From: Flammeovirgaceae bacterium UBA4659
GTDB lineage: Bacteria > Bacteroidota > Bacteroidia > Cytophagales > Cyclobacteriaceae
Direction of reading: 5' to 3'
Assembly (NCBI GenBank): GCA_002405445.1
Contig: DHLV01000187.1
Span: 1-6,770, forward strand
Length of the DNA stretch: 6,770 nt
Part shown: piece by piece, positions 6,626-6,770 of the stretch
Layout: each line of letters starts with the position of its first letter
Numbering within the stretch: position 1 is the first letter of the stretch
Translations under genes and position numbers: made by a program
Notes under the pieces: model-generated
Seen by the model: only the letters and a program-made list of their open reading frames with translations
Database searches by the model: none
What the model was told of the DNA's origin: nothing

Positions 6626-6770
6626 TACATCTTGCGGGGTAGCAAGTCTGTTAGTTGGTTAACGTGGTAGGTTGGGATTTTTTCGAGCGTTGCTCGCAGC
6701 CATTCAAAGGGATTAACTTCATTGATTTTGCAGGTGCCCAAGAAAGAATACAACATTGCCGACCTCCGCG
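6625..6770 (-). CDS. tnpC: IS66-family transposase (TnpC), C-terminal 47 residues, partial
   Basis: Reading the minus strand from the window edge gives 47 codons ending at TAG (complement of 6625-6627). The peptide runs S-A-M-L-Y-S-F-L-G-T-C-K-I-N, then E-V-N-P-F-E-W-L-R-A-T-L-E-K-I-P, then V-N-Q-L-T-D-L-L-P-R-K-M. This matches the end of IS66 transposases: a Y-S-L-L-x-T-C-K helix, N-P-x-E-W-L-x-D-x-L-x-R-I, and a final D-E-L-L-P box. The protein cuts and joins element ends as a DDE-type transposase, but the catalytic residues are outside the window. The frame has no start here because it continues to the right. The C-terminus looks intact, so the element may be complete. Transcription from it would run out across the IS end into the truncated transglutaminase-like gene. 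Confidence 0.88.
   Translation of the reverse strand, partial: RRSAMLYSFLGTCKINEVNPFEWLRATLEKIPTYHVNQLTDLLPRKM

Larger units (their letters stand above)
6609..6770 (-). mobile_element. IS66-family insertion sequence, one terminus (continues past the window)
   Basis: The element is recognised from the C-terminus of its transposase on the minus strand. On the + strand, the sequence entering the element at 6609 is GTAAGCCCCCGATAAAC, and IS66-family termini typically begin GTAA. The boundary is therefore placed at 6609, 16 bases after the transposase stop codon. The family usually makes 8-base target duplications, which would make CACCGTAC (6601-6608) the predicted duplicated target. The other end, tnpA and tnpB lie outside the window. 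Confidence 0.75.

Overview
The window reads as chromosomal DNA of a member of the Bacteroidota, probably Cytophagales-like, although the sequence alone does not fix the genus. Three things support this: a TonB-dependent receptor with an N-terminal CarboxypepD-regulatory-like domain; intergenic sequence with a TAnnTTTG-type -7 promoter element; and gene starts without Shine-Dalgarno sequences, preceded by A-rich leaders. G+C is roughly 45-55% in the first two thirds of the window and falls to about 27-35% in sampled stretches of the last kilobase.

Layout. Positions 1-212 hold the 3' end of a PlsC-type 1-acylglycerol-3-phosphate acyltransferase gene. It is followed closely by gatC (240-527) and by a large gene for an eleven-helix membrane protein with a long TPR-rich C-terminal part (545-3532). 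These three run on the + strand with gaps of 27 and 17 bases and probably form one transcription unit. A 111-base AT-rich gap (3533-3643) follows, carrying a palindromic operator-like element and a Bacteroidota-type promoter. It drives a TonB-dependent outer-membrane receptor (3644-5872) with an unusual Cys-x-x-Cys motif at the start of its plug domain. That gene converges on a minus-strand gene for a transglutaminase-like (Cys-His-Asn/Asp) protein (5897-6598), and the two stop codons sit in opposite arms of one inverted repeat.

The right end of the window is a mobile-element junction. From 6609 to the end lies one terminus of an IS66-family insertion sequence, with the last 47 codons of its transposase on the minus strand (6625-6770). 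This short frame is easy to miss but is clearly IS66-like. The insertion has cut off the 5' part of the transglutaminase-like gene, so the ATG at 6598 is probably an internal methionine and the gene is probably a remnant.

The housekeeping genes on the left (lipid synthesis, tRNA amidation) look ordinary. The receptor with its CxxC plug motif and palindromic promoter suggests a regulated metal or metal-chelate uptake function, but the substrate cannot be read from the sequence. I see no CRISPR array, rRNA, tRNA or clear multi-gene defence system, and nothing that I can defend as a wholly new system.
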